This document shows positions 1 to 7,566 of a stretch of DNA of 26,445 bases, one piece after another. The notes under the pieces were generated by a model. The model was not told where the DNA came from, ran no database searches, and saw only the letters and a list, made by a program, of their open reading frames with translations. The stretch is from positions 1 to 26,445 of the forward strand of contig JAJTHO010000024.1 in NCBI GenBank assembly GCA_021297975.1, given 5' to 3'. How positions within the stretch are numbered: the stretch's first letter is position 1; each line of letters begins with the position of its first letter. The position numbers were made by a program, and so were the translations under genes. The DNA comes from Alphaproteobacteria bacterium. GTDB lineage: Bacteria; Pseudomonadota; Alphaproteobacteria; JAJTHO01.

Positions 1-525
1 ACACCGCAACAGCTGCGCCCACATGGGGTTGAGGTGACGGCGGACGGGAAGCACCGATCGGTGCTGGAACTTTTTGCCAAGGGGCATATTCAAGAGCCGT
101 TGGCGCGTGCGCTTTGCCCGGATTGGCAGGAGGCGCTGCCTGCTGATCTATCCTATTTAAAAACTGATGTGCTCTATGGTCATTATCAGCAACGCTGGGC
201 GGCGGATTACGCGATGCTGGCTAAAAACCGGGATTTGCTGATGTCGCCGGATGTGAATTATTTAGAGATGTCAGGTCTGTCCGCAGAAGAGCGGCAGAAA
301 TTGCATCAGGTGCGCCCGCAAACGCTGGCGGGTGCAGCCGCCATACAGGGGATTACCCCGGCAAGTTTAGTGCTGTTGCTGCGGCATACACGCCGAAAAG
401 AAACGGGTAGAAGCCGTGTTTTGGATTCGGCGGCGTGTTTGGATGCATCCGCATCTATCCCGTTCACACCTCCCTTTAATGGGGATGTTGTGTCAACTCA
501 ACAGCCCTCGGCTCTCAACCGTTGA
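1..525 (+). CDS. mnmG: tRNA uridine-5-carboxymethylaminomethyl modification protein MnmG (GidA), 3' part
   Basis: Partial: the reading frame is open from base 1, so the FAD-binding N-terminal part lies outside the window. MnmG works with MnmE to modify wobble uridine 34 of certain tRNAs. The visible part is the C-terminal helical domain that contacts MnmE and tRNA. Recognisable stretches are DVLYGHYQQR, the MSPDVNYLEMSGLS segment (family pattern: IP, then a tyrosine, then GLS), KLHQVRPQTLAGAAAIQGITPA and LLLRH. MnmG proteins usually end shortly after that last motif. Here about 41 more residues follow (about 400-522), rich in Ser, Pro and Ala, with no motif I recognise. The stop codon overlaps the proposed rsmG TTG start by 4 bp. 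Its usual partner mnmE is not adjacent but lies at 2939-4279 on the opposite strand. The family call is firm; the tail is unexplained. Confidence 0.93.
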   Translation, partial: TPQQLRPHGVEVTADGKHRSVLELFAKGHIQEPLARALCPDWQEALPADLSYLKTDVLYGHYQQRWAADYAMLAKNRDLLMSPDVNYLEMSGLSAEERQKLHQVRPQTLAGAAAIQGITPASLVLLLRHTRRKETGRSRVLDSAACLDASASIPFTPPFNGDVVSTQQPSALNR

Positions 526-1142
526 TACAAACACCCCCATCCAATATTGGTACTGATGTTTCACGTGAAACATTGAGTGCGCTCAACGCGTTTACTGACC
601 TAATTTTAGAATGGGATGCAAAGCACGCGCTTATCTCAATCGCCCAGCGGGAAAATCTTCACGCGCAGTTTCACAATTGCCGGGGTTTTGTGGATTTCCT
701 CCATGGTAACACGCTGCATCTTGCAGATATCGGCAGCGGGAATGGTCTGCCTGCCGTCCTCATTGCCCTACATCATCCACGCCACCGGGTTACACTGATT
801 GAGGCGAACAACAAAAAAGCCGCTTTTTTGCATACGGTGCGGCAACGATTGCGCCTCAATACGCTATCGGTTTTGGCCGAGCGGGCGGAAAAAAGCCTAC
901 CTGCCGGGATTCATTTTTTTACAGCAAAAGCCTTTGCCAGCCTAGAAAAATTCATGAGTATTGTGCGTCCAAAAGAGGCGCATTCTCTCTTGCTGGCAAA
1001 AGGAACGGAAGCCGGCGCCGAAATCAGAGACCTAAAAAGGACGTGGACTTTCACACAACTCGAACTTATACCGGATGAAACAGGCTCTTTTCTGGTCTGG
1101 GCGCGAGGCAGCAACCGTGCAACACAACAAAAGCACTACTAA
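522..1142 (+). CDS. rsmG: 16S rRNA (guanine-N7) methyltransferase RsmG (GidB)
   Basis: SAM-dependent methyltransferase that adds N7-methyl to a guanine in the 530 loop of 16S rRNA. The protein is 206 residues, a normal length. The SAM-binding motif I is ADIGSGNGLPA (residues 69-79), followed by the acidic strand end TLIEANNKKAAFL and the segment TAKAFASL, which matches the conserved (A/S)RA-type motif. The start is a TTG whose TTGA overlaps the mnmG stop. There is no in-frame ATG before the conserved N-terminus and no clear Shine-Dalgarno sequence, so translational coupling is likely. The N-terminal residues DVSRETL are encoded by an exact parS site (557-572), an arrangement known from other bacteria. 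The gene is followed, with a short overlap, by parA and parB. Confidence 0.93.
   Translation: MIQTPPSNIGTDVSRETLSALNAFTDLILEWDAKHALISIAQRENLHAQFHNCRGFVDFLHGNTLHLADIGSGNGLPAVLIALHHPRHRVTLIEANNKKAAFLHTVRQRLRLNTLSVLAERAEKSLPAGIHFFTAKAFASLEKFMSIVRPKEAHSLLLAKGTEAGAEIRDLKRTWTFTQLELIPDETGSFLVWARGSNRATQQKHY
557..572. other. parS centromere-like site 1, inside rsmG
   Basis: Exact 16-bp palindrome TGTTTCACGTGAAACA, the canonical chromosomal parS sequence bound by ParB. It lies in codons 12-17 of rsmG and encodes the core of DVSRETL. It is about 7 kb from the proposed origin and about 1.5 kb upstream of parB. The identical core with TG on one side and T on the other (554-574) recurs at the other two sites. 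ParB loads here as a CTP-dependent clamp and spreads, and ParA moves the complex. Confidence 0.95.
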
Positions 1143-2046
1143 CACAACAGAGACAGGATCTGCTTTGGCCGCAGCATCCACTGTCCAGCCACCCGCTAGT
1201 GCCCGTATCATCGCGCTCGCTAACCAAAAAGGTGGGGTGGGTAAAACGACCACGGCAATTAATCTCGCAACCGCACTAGCAGCGGTTAAAAAACGCGTTT
1301 TATTGATCGATTTAGACCCGCAAGCGAACGCAACAACAGGTCTTGGCATTAGTCATCGTATTCGCGAACAAGGCACCTACAGCGCGCTGATTGAGGGCAT
1401 ACCCATTCAAGACTTATTGTGCCCCTCACTAGTGCCACACCTTGATGTTTTACCCGCCACAACGAACCTCCTCGGAGCTGAACTAGAGCTGGTCTCGTTT
1501 GCAACGCGTGAACAATTGTTACGCCGCGCCTTGATGCCGCTGCGCAGCAGCTATGATTACATCCTGATTGATTGCCCGCCTGCATTAGGGCTCTTGACGC
1601 TCAATGCGCTTGTTGGTGCAGATAGCGTGTTGATACCTGTGCAATGTGAATATTACGCACTGGAAGGACTTAGCCAGTTGATGCGTACAATTGAACGCGT
1701 GCGCGGACTTTTCAATCGCGCCTTAGAGTTGCAAGGCATCCTGCTCACGATGTACGATCGGCGCAACAATCTCTGTGATGTAGTGGCAGAGGATGTTCGG
1801 CATCATTTTGGCGCAAAAGTTTATACGACACCTATACCACGTAATATAAGAATTTCCGAGGCGCCGTCGCACGGTAAACCGGTTATACTGTATGATACTA
1901 AATGCGTCGGCTCGAAGGCCTATATTGAACTGGCCAGCGAAGTGTTAACCCAAGAGAAGGCACGCCTTGCGGCAATGAAACCTCACGTAACAATAGCCGC
2001 GACAGACCAGACCCCGCATACCCTTATAAACAAGATTATAGCATAG
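1117..2046 (+). CDS. parA: Chromosome partitioning ATPase ParA
   Basis: MinD/ParA-family ATPase that binds DNA non-specifically when ATP-bound and is stimulated by ParB-parS complexes to move sister origins apart. Motifs: deviant Walker A KGGVGKTT (residues 38-45 from this start), LLIDLDPQANATTGLGI (switch region, with the Asp after Walker A'), and Walker B YDYILIDCPPALG (about 146-158). The start is debatable. An ATG at 1075 gives 323 residues but overlaps rsmG by 68 bp and has no Shine-Dalgarno sequence. The GTG at 1117 (309 residues) has GAGG about 8 bases upstream and overlaps rsmG by only 26 bp, so I prefer it. Even so, about 30 Thr/Ser/Ala-rich residues precede the first beta strand (RIIALANQ), longer than in many chromosomal ParAs. 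parB follows after 8 bp. Confidence 0.93.
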   Translation: MQHNKSTTNTTETGSALAAASTVQPPASARIIALANQKGGVGKTTTAINLATALAAVKKRVLLIDLDPQANATTGLGISHRIREQGTYSALIEGIPIQDLLCPSLVPHLDVLPATTNLLGAELELVSFATREQLLRRALMPLRSSYDYILIDCPPALGLLTLNALVGADSVLIPVQCEYYALEGLSQLMRTIERVRGLFNRALELQGILLTMYDRRNNLCDVVAEDVRHHFGAKVYTTPIPRNIRISEAPSHGKPVILYDTKCVGSKAYIELASEVLTQEKARLAAMKPHVTIAATDQTPHTLINKIIA

Positions 2047-2054
2047 GCTACCCG

Positions 2055-2930
2055 ATGGAAGATGATGCCCTTACCCAATCCGCTACAAAAAAACGCAGCT
2101 CGCTTGGGCGCGGCCTCTCTGCGTTATTAACTCCCTCGCCGCAAGAGCCGACAGTCTCCGATACCATCGTTATACAAATTCCGCTGGAGACGCTCGCACC
2201 GCGGTTGTCTCAGCCGCGCCAGCATTTTGACGAAAGCGCTTTAGAGGAATTAGCCAGCTCTATTCGCAATCAAGGTGTGTTGCAGCCTATTTTAGTAAGG
2301 CCAGCTCTTGGCGGCGGGTATGAAATTGTAGCCGGGGAACGGCGCTGGCGCGCATCAAAACTAGCGGGTCTCACGACCATTCCGGCGATTGTTCGCACTA
2401 CGGATGATAAAGAAGCACTGGAAATTGCACTGATTGAGAACCTACAACGGCAGGATCTCAACCCCATCGAAGAAGCGGCGTGCTATCAACGCCTGATGCT
2501 TGATGTCGGTTATACACAAGAAGATCTCGCCGGAAAGTTAGCGCGTAGCCGTAGCCATGTGACAAATTACCTAAGGCTGTTGCAGCTTCCGGTGAGTGTT
2601 CAGGCCTTGGTTATCGACAAACAGCTTTCTGTCGGTCATGCCCGTGCGCTTGTTAACGCAATCGATGCCGAACGGCTTGCCGCAAAAGTGATTGAGCGCG
2701 GGCTCAGCGTCCGCCAGCTCGAAAAACTACTGCAACATCCGGAGACTGAAGCCAGCGCCCCGCCGCCGTCCACAGAATTTGATGAACCGCTACACCTGAC
2801 AGCCCAATATTTGCATGAATTATTTGGCCTACCCGTGCATGTGTATAAGCGGCGTAATGGCACAGCGCAGCTGCGCATCAGCATTGCTACCCAAGACGAC
2901 CTAACCAAACTGCACGACAAAATTCAGTAA
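2055..2930 (+). CDS. parB: Chromosome partitioning protein ParB (parS-binding CTPase clamp)
   Basis: Binds parS and, in the CTP state, forms a sliding clamp on DNA, building the partition complex that ParA moves. The protein has 291 residues. In order: the ParA-stimulating N-terminal basic stretch KKRSSLGRGLSALL (about 12-25); the CTP-binding core with EIVAGERRWRASKLAG (GERRWR at 94-99); the ENLQRQDLNPIEEA box (128-141); a helix-turn-helix TQEDLAGKLARSRSHVTNYLR (about 154-174); LSVGHARALVN; and a C-terminal dimerisation domain (about 240-291). It lies 8 bp after parA, so the two are surely co-transcribed. Only 8 bp separate its stop from the convergent stop of mnmE. I see no intrinsic terminator there. 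Confidence 0.95.
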   Translation: MEDDALTQSATKKRSSLGRGLSALLTPSPQEPTVSDTIVIQIPLETLAPRLSQPRQHFDESALEELASSIRNQGVLQPILVRPALGGGYEIVAGERRWRASKLAGLTTIPAIVRTTDDKEALEIALIENLQRQDLNPIEEAACYQRLMLDVGYTQEDLAGKLARSRSHVTNYLRLLQLPVSVQALVIDKQLSVGHARALVNAIDAERLAAKVIERGLSVRQLEKLLQHPETEASAPPPSTEFDEPLHLTAQYLHELFGLPVHVYKRRNGTAQLRISIATQDDLTKLHDKIQ

Positions 2931-2938
2931 AGCGCTCG

Positions 2939-4279
2939 CTATTTGCCAATACAAAAGCGCGAAAAGACATCATCGAGAACGCGGTCAGAGTCGGCTTCAC
3001 CGTACAGCGATTGGCAGCAGCGCCAGGCATGGCGCAACGATTCCGCCGCAAGAGCGGCATCTGTTTCGCTTAGCGCCTCGCGTAGATGCAGTACTGTTTT
3101 TTGCAATGCATCCTGTTGGCGGGCACTAACCGCAGATAGTGTGGCGGCGGCATCACCGCTTAACTGTAGCTGGGTTAGAATCTCATTATGCAATACCTGT
3201 AGACTATCTCGATTATACAAACTGGTCAGAACGTGCGGTCTGTCGAGATCGGCGGGTAAAGGCTGCGCCATATCGCTTTTTGATACAACGGCCAGCACCG
3301 GCACGCTAAGACCACAAAGATAATCAGGCATTAGCCGCGATAGAGGGATAGAGCTTGGCACTTCAGGAGCGGCAATAACCCATAAAATAAGCTGCGCTGC
3401 GGCTAAGGCTTCCTGCGCTTTGGCAATACCCATGGCCTCTATTGTATCACCTGTATCCCGCTGCCCGGCTGAATCCGTCAACAGAATCGGATAGCCGCCG
3501 ATATCGAGGCGCACTTCCAACACATCGCGCGTTGTTCCCGCGATATCACTAACAAGCGCCGCATTACGGCCGCACAGCGCATTAAAGAGGGAGGATTTTC
3601 CCGCATTCACGTTACCGGTTAACACTACGCGGTAGCCATCACGCAGCAACTGCGCCGGTGCAGCGCCTTTCAAATAATCTTCAATTTCTGTTGTTAGGGT
3701 CTCTAACCTTGCCCGTTGCTGCAGAGGAACACTAGCCGGTAAATCCTCATCACTAAAATCCAGTAAGGCTTCATGGAGGGCGAGTAACTGCCGCAGCGCT
3801 TCACTCCAATCATAAAAGCGCTGCGCCTGCTGGCCGTCCATCAGCTGCCGCGATAACTGCCGCTGCGCCTCGGTTTCGGCATCGAGCAAATCTGCCAACC
3901 CCTCAGCGTAGGAAAAATTGATTTTCCCCGCCAAAAGCGCCCGGCGGGTAAATTCGCCAGGCTCAGCATGACGGCAACCCAGCTGTGCGCCGCAAAACGC
4001 CAGCAACGCCTTAACCGCTGCCGGGCTGCCGTGACAATGCAGCTCAACAACATCCTCTCCCGTATAGCTGTGCGGCGCTGGGAAATAGAGCACAAGGCCA
4101 TCATCTATAACGTGACCGGCCGCATCGAAGAAACGGCAATGGTGGGCGGTGCGGGGTTTAAGGCTTTTTCGTTTGGTCAGCCGCAAGGCAATGTCAACCG
4201 CGGCGCTTCCGCTTAAACGAATAATCGCAACCCCTGCGCGGCCAGGGGCTGTTGCAAGAGCATAAACTGTTGTGTTCAT
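2939..4279 (-). CDS. mnmE: tRNA modification GTPase MnmE (TrmE)
   Basis: GTPase that acts with MnmG on the wobble uridine of tRNAs. The protein has 446 residues. The N-terminal formyl-THF-binding domain opens with VYALATAPGRAGVAIIRLSG and contains GEFTRRALLAGK. A Ras-like G domain is inserted in the helical domain: G1 GNVNAGKSS (222-230), G2 TTRD (249-252), G3 DSAGQ (269-273), G4 SKSD (333-336). It ends in FCIGK, the conserved Cys-containing C-terminus. Two G motifs differ from the usual forms (DTAG, NKxD). The ATG overlaps the stop of the upstream ferredoxin-like gene as ATGA, making mnmE the last gene of the ppsR operon. In many relatives mnmE sits directly before mnmG; here the two lie about 2.4 kb apart on opposite strands. 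Confidence 0.96.
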   Translation of the reverse strand: MNTTVYALATAPGRAGVAIIRLSGSAAVDIALRLTKRKSLKPRTAHHCRFFDAAGHVIDDGLVLYFPAPHSYTGEDVVELHCHGSPAAVKALLAFCGAQLGCRHAEPGEFTRRALLAGKINFSYAEGLADLLDAETEAQRQLSRQLMDGQQAQRFYDWSEALRQLLALHEALLDFSDEDLPASVPLQQRARLETLTTEIEDYLKGAAPAQLLRDGYRVVLTGNVNAGKSSLFNALCGRNAALVSDIAGTTRDVLEVRLDIGGYPILLTDSAGQRDTGDTIEAMGIAKAQEALAAAQLILWVIAAPEVPSSIPLSRLMPDYLCGLSVPVLAVVSKSDMAQPLPADLDRPHVLTSLYNRDSLQVLHNEILTQLQLSGDAAATLSAVSARQQDALQKTVLHLREALSETDAALAAESLRHAWRCCQSLYGEADSDRVLDDVFSRFCIGK

Positions 4280-4599
4280 TGCTTAACGAAAAGCTGCGCC
4301 CCTTTTGGCGCCTCCCCATTGACTAAATAGCCATCGACAAACTGTTCAACATCTTGGAGTGTCTCAAGCTTAAACCAACGGTTTGATGGGTAATCTACCA
4401 CAACAGGCCCGTGTTTGCATTGGTCTAGACAACCCGCACGGTTGATGCGCACGCCTTTAAGCTGCTTTTCTTTCACCCGGCTTTTACAGGCATTAAAAAG
4501 TTCTTCCGCGTTCTTACTGGCACAGCAACCCAAGGGCGCTCCTGCTTCACGCTGGTTCAGACAGAAAAACACATGATGGCGAAACGGCGCTGTTGTCAT
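4276..4599 (-). CDS. Small thioredoxin-fold [2Fe-2S] ferredoxin-like protein
   Basis: Predicted 107-residue protein. The motif RAGCLDQCKHGPVVVDYP (Cys57, Cys61) and the upstream Cys13 and Cys25/Cys26 match the family of small thioredoxin-like [2Fe-2S] ferredoxins related to the NuoE subunit of complex I. The ligands are probably Cys13, Cys25 or 26, Cys57 and Cys61. The physiological partner is unknown. I start at the ATG whose ATGA overlaps the coaE stop. It has AGGA about 10 bases upstream and begins MTTAPFRHHVFFC, typical of the family. A longer reading frame to 4647 would overlap coaE by 52 bp. It lies between coaE and mnmE in the ppsR operon, where many Alphaproteobacteria carry dnaQ and secB. 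Confidence 0.82.
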   Translation of the reverse strand: MTTAPFRHHVFFCLNQREAGAPLGCCASKNAEELFNACKSRVKEKQLKGVRINRAGCLDQCKHGPVVVDYPSNRWFKLETLQDVEQFVDGYLVNGEAPKGAQLFVKQ

Positions 4600-5189
4600 G
4601 AGTATTTTTTCCTCAATTGCGGCACGAGTGTATGTAATACGCCGCACAGTTGCCGGACACTGGCCTGCCGCGTTATATGACCCGATAGCCGCGCATCAGA
4701 AAGACTATCGCGTAAGCTTTCCGGTAATTGCCGGGCACGAAGTGTCTGCTGTTGTAACGGACTTAAACGGCGGCGATGCTTTACAAGCGCCCTAGAGCGG
4801 TAGCCTAAAGAAACGGTCAACACAGGGTCACAGAGCAACCCTAGACCCAATTCAAACAACAAGGGAGCCTCTAGCACCACTGAATGAACACGGGCACGCT
4901 GGAGGCTTTTTAAACGCTGCGTGATAACGAATATTAAGTGAGGGTGTATCACTACCTCCCACAATGCCCAATGGCGCGTATCCGCCTGGAGCCATGCCCA
5001 TAAGTCACCGCGTTTGCCGCCTAGCGGCGCGCCTGAGTGAACATTCAAACACATTCTAACGCTTTCCTTTGATAGTTCTTGCGTGAAGACATGATCACTA
5101 TTGATTGCAAGATAGCCCATCTGACGCAGTCGTTTCAGCAGCGTTGATTTGCCAGCAGCCATCCCGCCAGTGAGACCAATAACCCTCAT
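4596..5189 (-). CDS. coaE: Dephospho-CoA kinase CoaE
   Basis: Catalyses the last step of coenzyme A synthesis, the ATP-dependent 3'-phosphorylation of dephospho-CoA, in the cytoplasm. The protein has 197 residues, a usual length. It has the P-loop GLTGGMAAGKST near the N-terminus, the substrate-pocket segment INSDHV (often a DAD motif), VVIHPHL (the conserved VHP-type region), LEAPLLFELGL, and the LID-like arginine-rich RRRLSPLQQQTLRARQ. The ATG overlaps the aroE stop as ATGA, and its own stop overlaps the next start the same way. The order aroE-coaE beside ppsR and the origin is conserved in Alphaproteobacteria. Confidence 0.93.
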   Translation of the reverse strand: MRVIGLTGGMAAGKSTLLKRLRQMGYLAINSDHVFTQELSKESVRMCLNVHSGAPLGGKRGDLWAWLQADTRHWALWEVVIHPHLIFVITQRLKSLQRARVHSVVLEAPLLFELGLGLLCDPVLTVSLGYRSRALVKHRRRLSPLQQQTLRARQLPESLRDSLSDARLSGHITRQASVRQLCGVLHTLVPQLRKKYS

Positions 5190-6046
5190 CCCGCTGTCTG
5201 TCCCAGTGCTAAACGGCGTGCCGTTTCATCAATCTCGGGTTTGATACCTGTCCACAAGGCAAACGCCACCGCCGCTTGCCCCAAAAACATCCCGAGCCCA
5301 TCAACCGGTGTATGCCCATGCTCGACCGCTTCACGCAGCAACGTTGTCTGCAACGGGTTATACACACAATCGCTGATAACACACGATTTACTGAGAACCT
5401 GCCAGGGAAAATGCAGCGCATCCTGTCCTTTCATCCCCAGCGGCGTGGTATTCACGACAAGATCAACGCTGAGCGGCGGCATTTGTGGGCTAAAAGGCAG
5501 AACCCCTGCGCCCGCACCGAGCGCGCAATCCCCGATTATAGCGGTGGCGGCACGCTCATTACGCGCCAGAAAAATTATTGTTGCAACACCGTGCTGCTTT
5601 AATGCCAAGGCCACGGCGCGCGCCGCACCGCCAGAGCCGATGATTGCGGCGCTCGCTCCCATTAACTTCAGCCCCGTCGCGCCTGCGACTAGCCCTTCCG
5701 CATAACCAGTAACATCGGTATTATAACCGGTGAGCACTTTTTTGCACTTCGAATGACTGATAACAACCGTGTTTACGGCTCCAACCTGCTGCGCAGACAC
5801 ATCAAGCACATCAAGCAGCGGACAAATAGCTTCTTTATGCGGAATAGTGACATTAAAACCCTGAAATCCGCCAGCAACAAGACTTTTGAGCGCAACGGGT
5901 AAAGCAGCTGGCGGCACTGCAAGCGGCAAATAGACGCCGCCACCTGCGTATTTTTTCAACCAATAGCAGTGCAGCGCCGGCGACCGCGAATGGCTGACGG
6001 GATAACCCAAAACGCCATACAGTGGCTGTTCCGTTGTGGCGCTCAT
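5186..6046 (-). CDS. aroE: Shikimate dehydrogenase (NADP+) AroE
   Basis: Reduces 3-dehydroshikimate to shikimate in aromatic amino-acid synthesis. From the chosen ATG the protein has 286 residues. Visible motifs: YGVLGYPVSHSRSPALH (substrate-binding serines), GFNVTIPHKE (catalytic Lys), GYNTDVTGYAEGL (catalytic Asp), the NADP-binding glycine motif GSGGAARAVA, and NTTPLGMKG, DCVYNPLQTTLL and GLGMFLGQAA. I use the ATG at 6046, whose ATGA overlaps the maf stop. The frame extends another 12 codons to 6082, but these would lie inside maf and add nothing conserved. Confidence 0.95.
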   Translation of the reverse strand: MSATTEQPLYGVLGYPVSHSRSPALHCYWLKKYAGGGVYLPLAVPPAALPVALKSLVAGGFQGFNVTIPHKEAICPLLDVLDVSAQQVGAVNTVVISHSKCKKVLTGYNTDVTGYAEGLVAGATGLKLMGASAAIIGSGGAARAVALALKQHGVATIIFLARNERAATAIIGDCALGAGAGVLPFSPQMPPLSVDLVVNTTPLGMKGQDALHFPWQVLSKSCVISDCVYNPLQTTLLREAVEHGHTPVDGLGMFLGQAAVAFALWTGIKPEIDETARRLALGQTAG

Positions 6047-6672
6047 TCTTTTAACACCCCAAGTTCTCGCAACACGGCGCACAGCGGCAACAGCGGCAAC
6101 CCCAATATGCCCGATTGACTGCCGGAAACAGTGTCAAATAGCTGCACGCCTATTGATTCAAAGGCATAGCAACCGACAACGCGCTGACCAGACGCACACA
6201 CCGCATCGGCATAGTCTTGAATAAACGAATCACTATAGGCGCGGCAGTGCAACGTTATCGTCTCGGTGTATTGCCACAATATCACACCGTCTTTCGCGAG
6301 TGCCATGGCGCTGTGAAGGCAATGCGGCTTTCCGCGGAGCAACTGTAACTGCTCAATAACCGCTGCTCGGCTGTCTGCTTTATGAAGGGAAAGACCGTCA
6401 CACTCGAGGGTTTGATCCGCACCAAGCACCAGGGCGGCGGGATACTCAATGCTCACACTTAGTGCTTTAGCCCGCGCCAACGCGGCCGCCGCACTTTTTG
6501 GAGAAAATCCACCCTGTTCTTGAATGCGGCGTTCATCAACAGCACTGGGGGACGCCACGAACGCTATCCCTGCGGAACGCAGTAATTCTTGCCGTGTCGC
6601 GCTCGCGGACGCCAGTATAAAGGTCGACGTTTCTGCTTGGTCTGGTTTTTCGCTATAGGATGCGTCGTTCAT
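6043..6672 (-). CDS. maf: Maf-family nucleotide pyrophosphatase
   Basis: Maf proteins hydrolyse non-canonical or modified nucleoside triphosphates to monophosphates. The protein has 209 residues. It shows the N-terminal phosphate-binding segment FILASASATRQELL (consensus LASxSPRR, with the alphaproteobacterial Ala/Thr variation), VDERRIQE, SPKSAAAALARAKA, VLGADQTLECDG (the GAD motif with the general-base Asp), and LRGKPHCLHSAMAL. Substrate class (dTTP/UTP-like or m7GTP-like) cannot be decided by eye. The gene is second in the operon, with ATGA overlaps on both sides. ppsR-maf-aroE-coaE next to the origin is a conserved alphaproteobacterial order. Confidence 0.9.
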   Translation of the reverse strand: MNDASYSEKPDQAETSTFILASASATRQELLRSAGIAFVASPSAVDERRIQEQGGFSPKSAAAALARAKALSVSIEYPAALVLGADQTLECDGLSLHKADSRAAVIEQLQLLRGKPHCLHSAMALAKDGVILWQYTETITLHCRAYSDSFIQDYADAVCASGQRVVGCYAFESIGVQLFDTVSGSQSGILGLPLLPLCAVLRELGVLKE

Positions 6673-7499
6673 TCGAGCGGCGCCTGTTCACGATACAACA
6701 GCTGCATTATCATCGCTGCCGTTTCTTCAATAGAACGCCGGGTTACATCAATCACCGGCCAGCCATTCGCGGCAAAGAGCCTGCGTGCGGTTAGGACTTC
6801 ATCACGCACGGCTTCAGGATCAATATAATCCGTTGCCGAGCCGGGATTCAAATACTGCATCCGGGTGCGGCGAATATTGACGAGTTGATCCGGATCCTGG
6901 GTTAGACCAACAATCAGCGGACGACCCAACCGCGTGAAGTCTTCCAGTTGCTCTGGCAAGGTCATGCCCGGCACAAGCGGAATATTCGCCGCCCGCACAC
7001 CGCGGTAGGCGAGATAAATGCAGGTCGGCGTTTTCGACATGCGCGAACAACCGAGCAGAATGACATCGGCCTGGCCAAGATTTTTTCCACCCTGGCCATC
7101 ATCGTGGTTAACGGCAAATTCCACTGCTTCCATGCGGCGAAAATAATCAGCATCCATAACATGCTGTCGTCCCGGTAAGGCGCGCATGGGGACGCCCAGA
7201 TGCCCTTCCAGCACCATCAATATCGGATCGAGCATCGAGACATGCGGCAGATTCATCTCGCGGCAGCTGCGAAACATGCGCTGGCGCAACTCCTCCTCAA
7301 CCAGTGTAAAAAGCACAAAGCCAGGGTTTTTGCGGATTTCGGCAATCACATCATCAAGCTGCGCGGCGGTTCGAATGAATGACCACAGGTATTCCCGCAC
7401 CACAGCGTGCTCAAATTGCACCAAACAGGCGCGGATAACTTTACTCGCGGTCTCACCGGTGGAATCAGAAACTAAATGCAGAATTCGTTCATCGCTCAT
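6669..7499 (-). CDS. ppsR: Pyruvate,phosphate dikinase / PEP synthase regulatory protein (DUF299)
   Basis: Bifunctional kinase/pyrophosphorylase family that uses ADP to phosphorylate and inactivate PPDK or PEP synthase, and phosphate to reactivate it. The protein has 276 residues from the ATG at 7499. It opens with ERILHLVSDSTGETASKV, carries NHDDGQ (131-136) and the P-loop GCSRMSKTPTCIYLAYRG (starting at residue 150; family form GVSRTSKTPTS), and ends with VIDVTRRSIEETAA. The start has an AAGAAGAG ribosome-binding site. The same frame runs upstream to 7742, but that stretch is origin DNA with no conserved residues. It is the first gene of the six-gene leftward operon, so its promoter must lie in or near the origin. 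Whether this organism has PPDK or PEP synthase is not visible here. Confidence 0.95.
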   Translation of the reverse strand: MSDERILHLVSDSTGETASKVIRACLVQFEHAVVREYLWSFIRTAAQLDDVIAEIRKNPGFVLFTLVEEELRQRMFRSCREMNLPHVSMLDPILMVLEGHLGVPMRALPGRQHVMDADYFRRMEAVEFAVNHDDGQGGKNLGQADVILLGCSRMSKTPTCIYLAYRGVRAANIPLVPGMTLPEQLEDFTRLGRPLIVGLTQDPDQLVNIRRTRMQYLNPGSATDYIDPEAVRDEVLTARRLFAANGWPVIDVTRRSIEETAAMIMQLLYREQAPLE

Positions 7500-7557
7500 A
7501 ACTCTTCTTACGCCCCGATAAGCGCCGGTACAAGACCGGGATAAGCTGTGCACAAGC

Positions 7558-7566
7558 TGTGGATAA
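7558..7566 (-). promoter_or_regulatory. Exact DnaA box in oriC
   Basis: TGTGGATAA on plus, i.e. TTATCCACA on minus, identical to the bacterial DnaA consensus. A degenerate box TGTGCACAA lies exactly 11 bp upstream (7547-7555), and GATAAG half-box motifs recur at 7517, 7540 and 7562. Confidence 0.8.

Noticed and set aside
1075..1116. ATG start for parA 42 bp upstream of the chosen GTG
   Set aside because: No Shine-Dalgarno sequence and a 68-bp overlap with rsmG; the GTG at 1117 has GAGG at good spacing. Not fully excluded.
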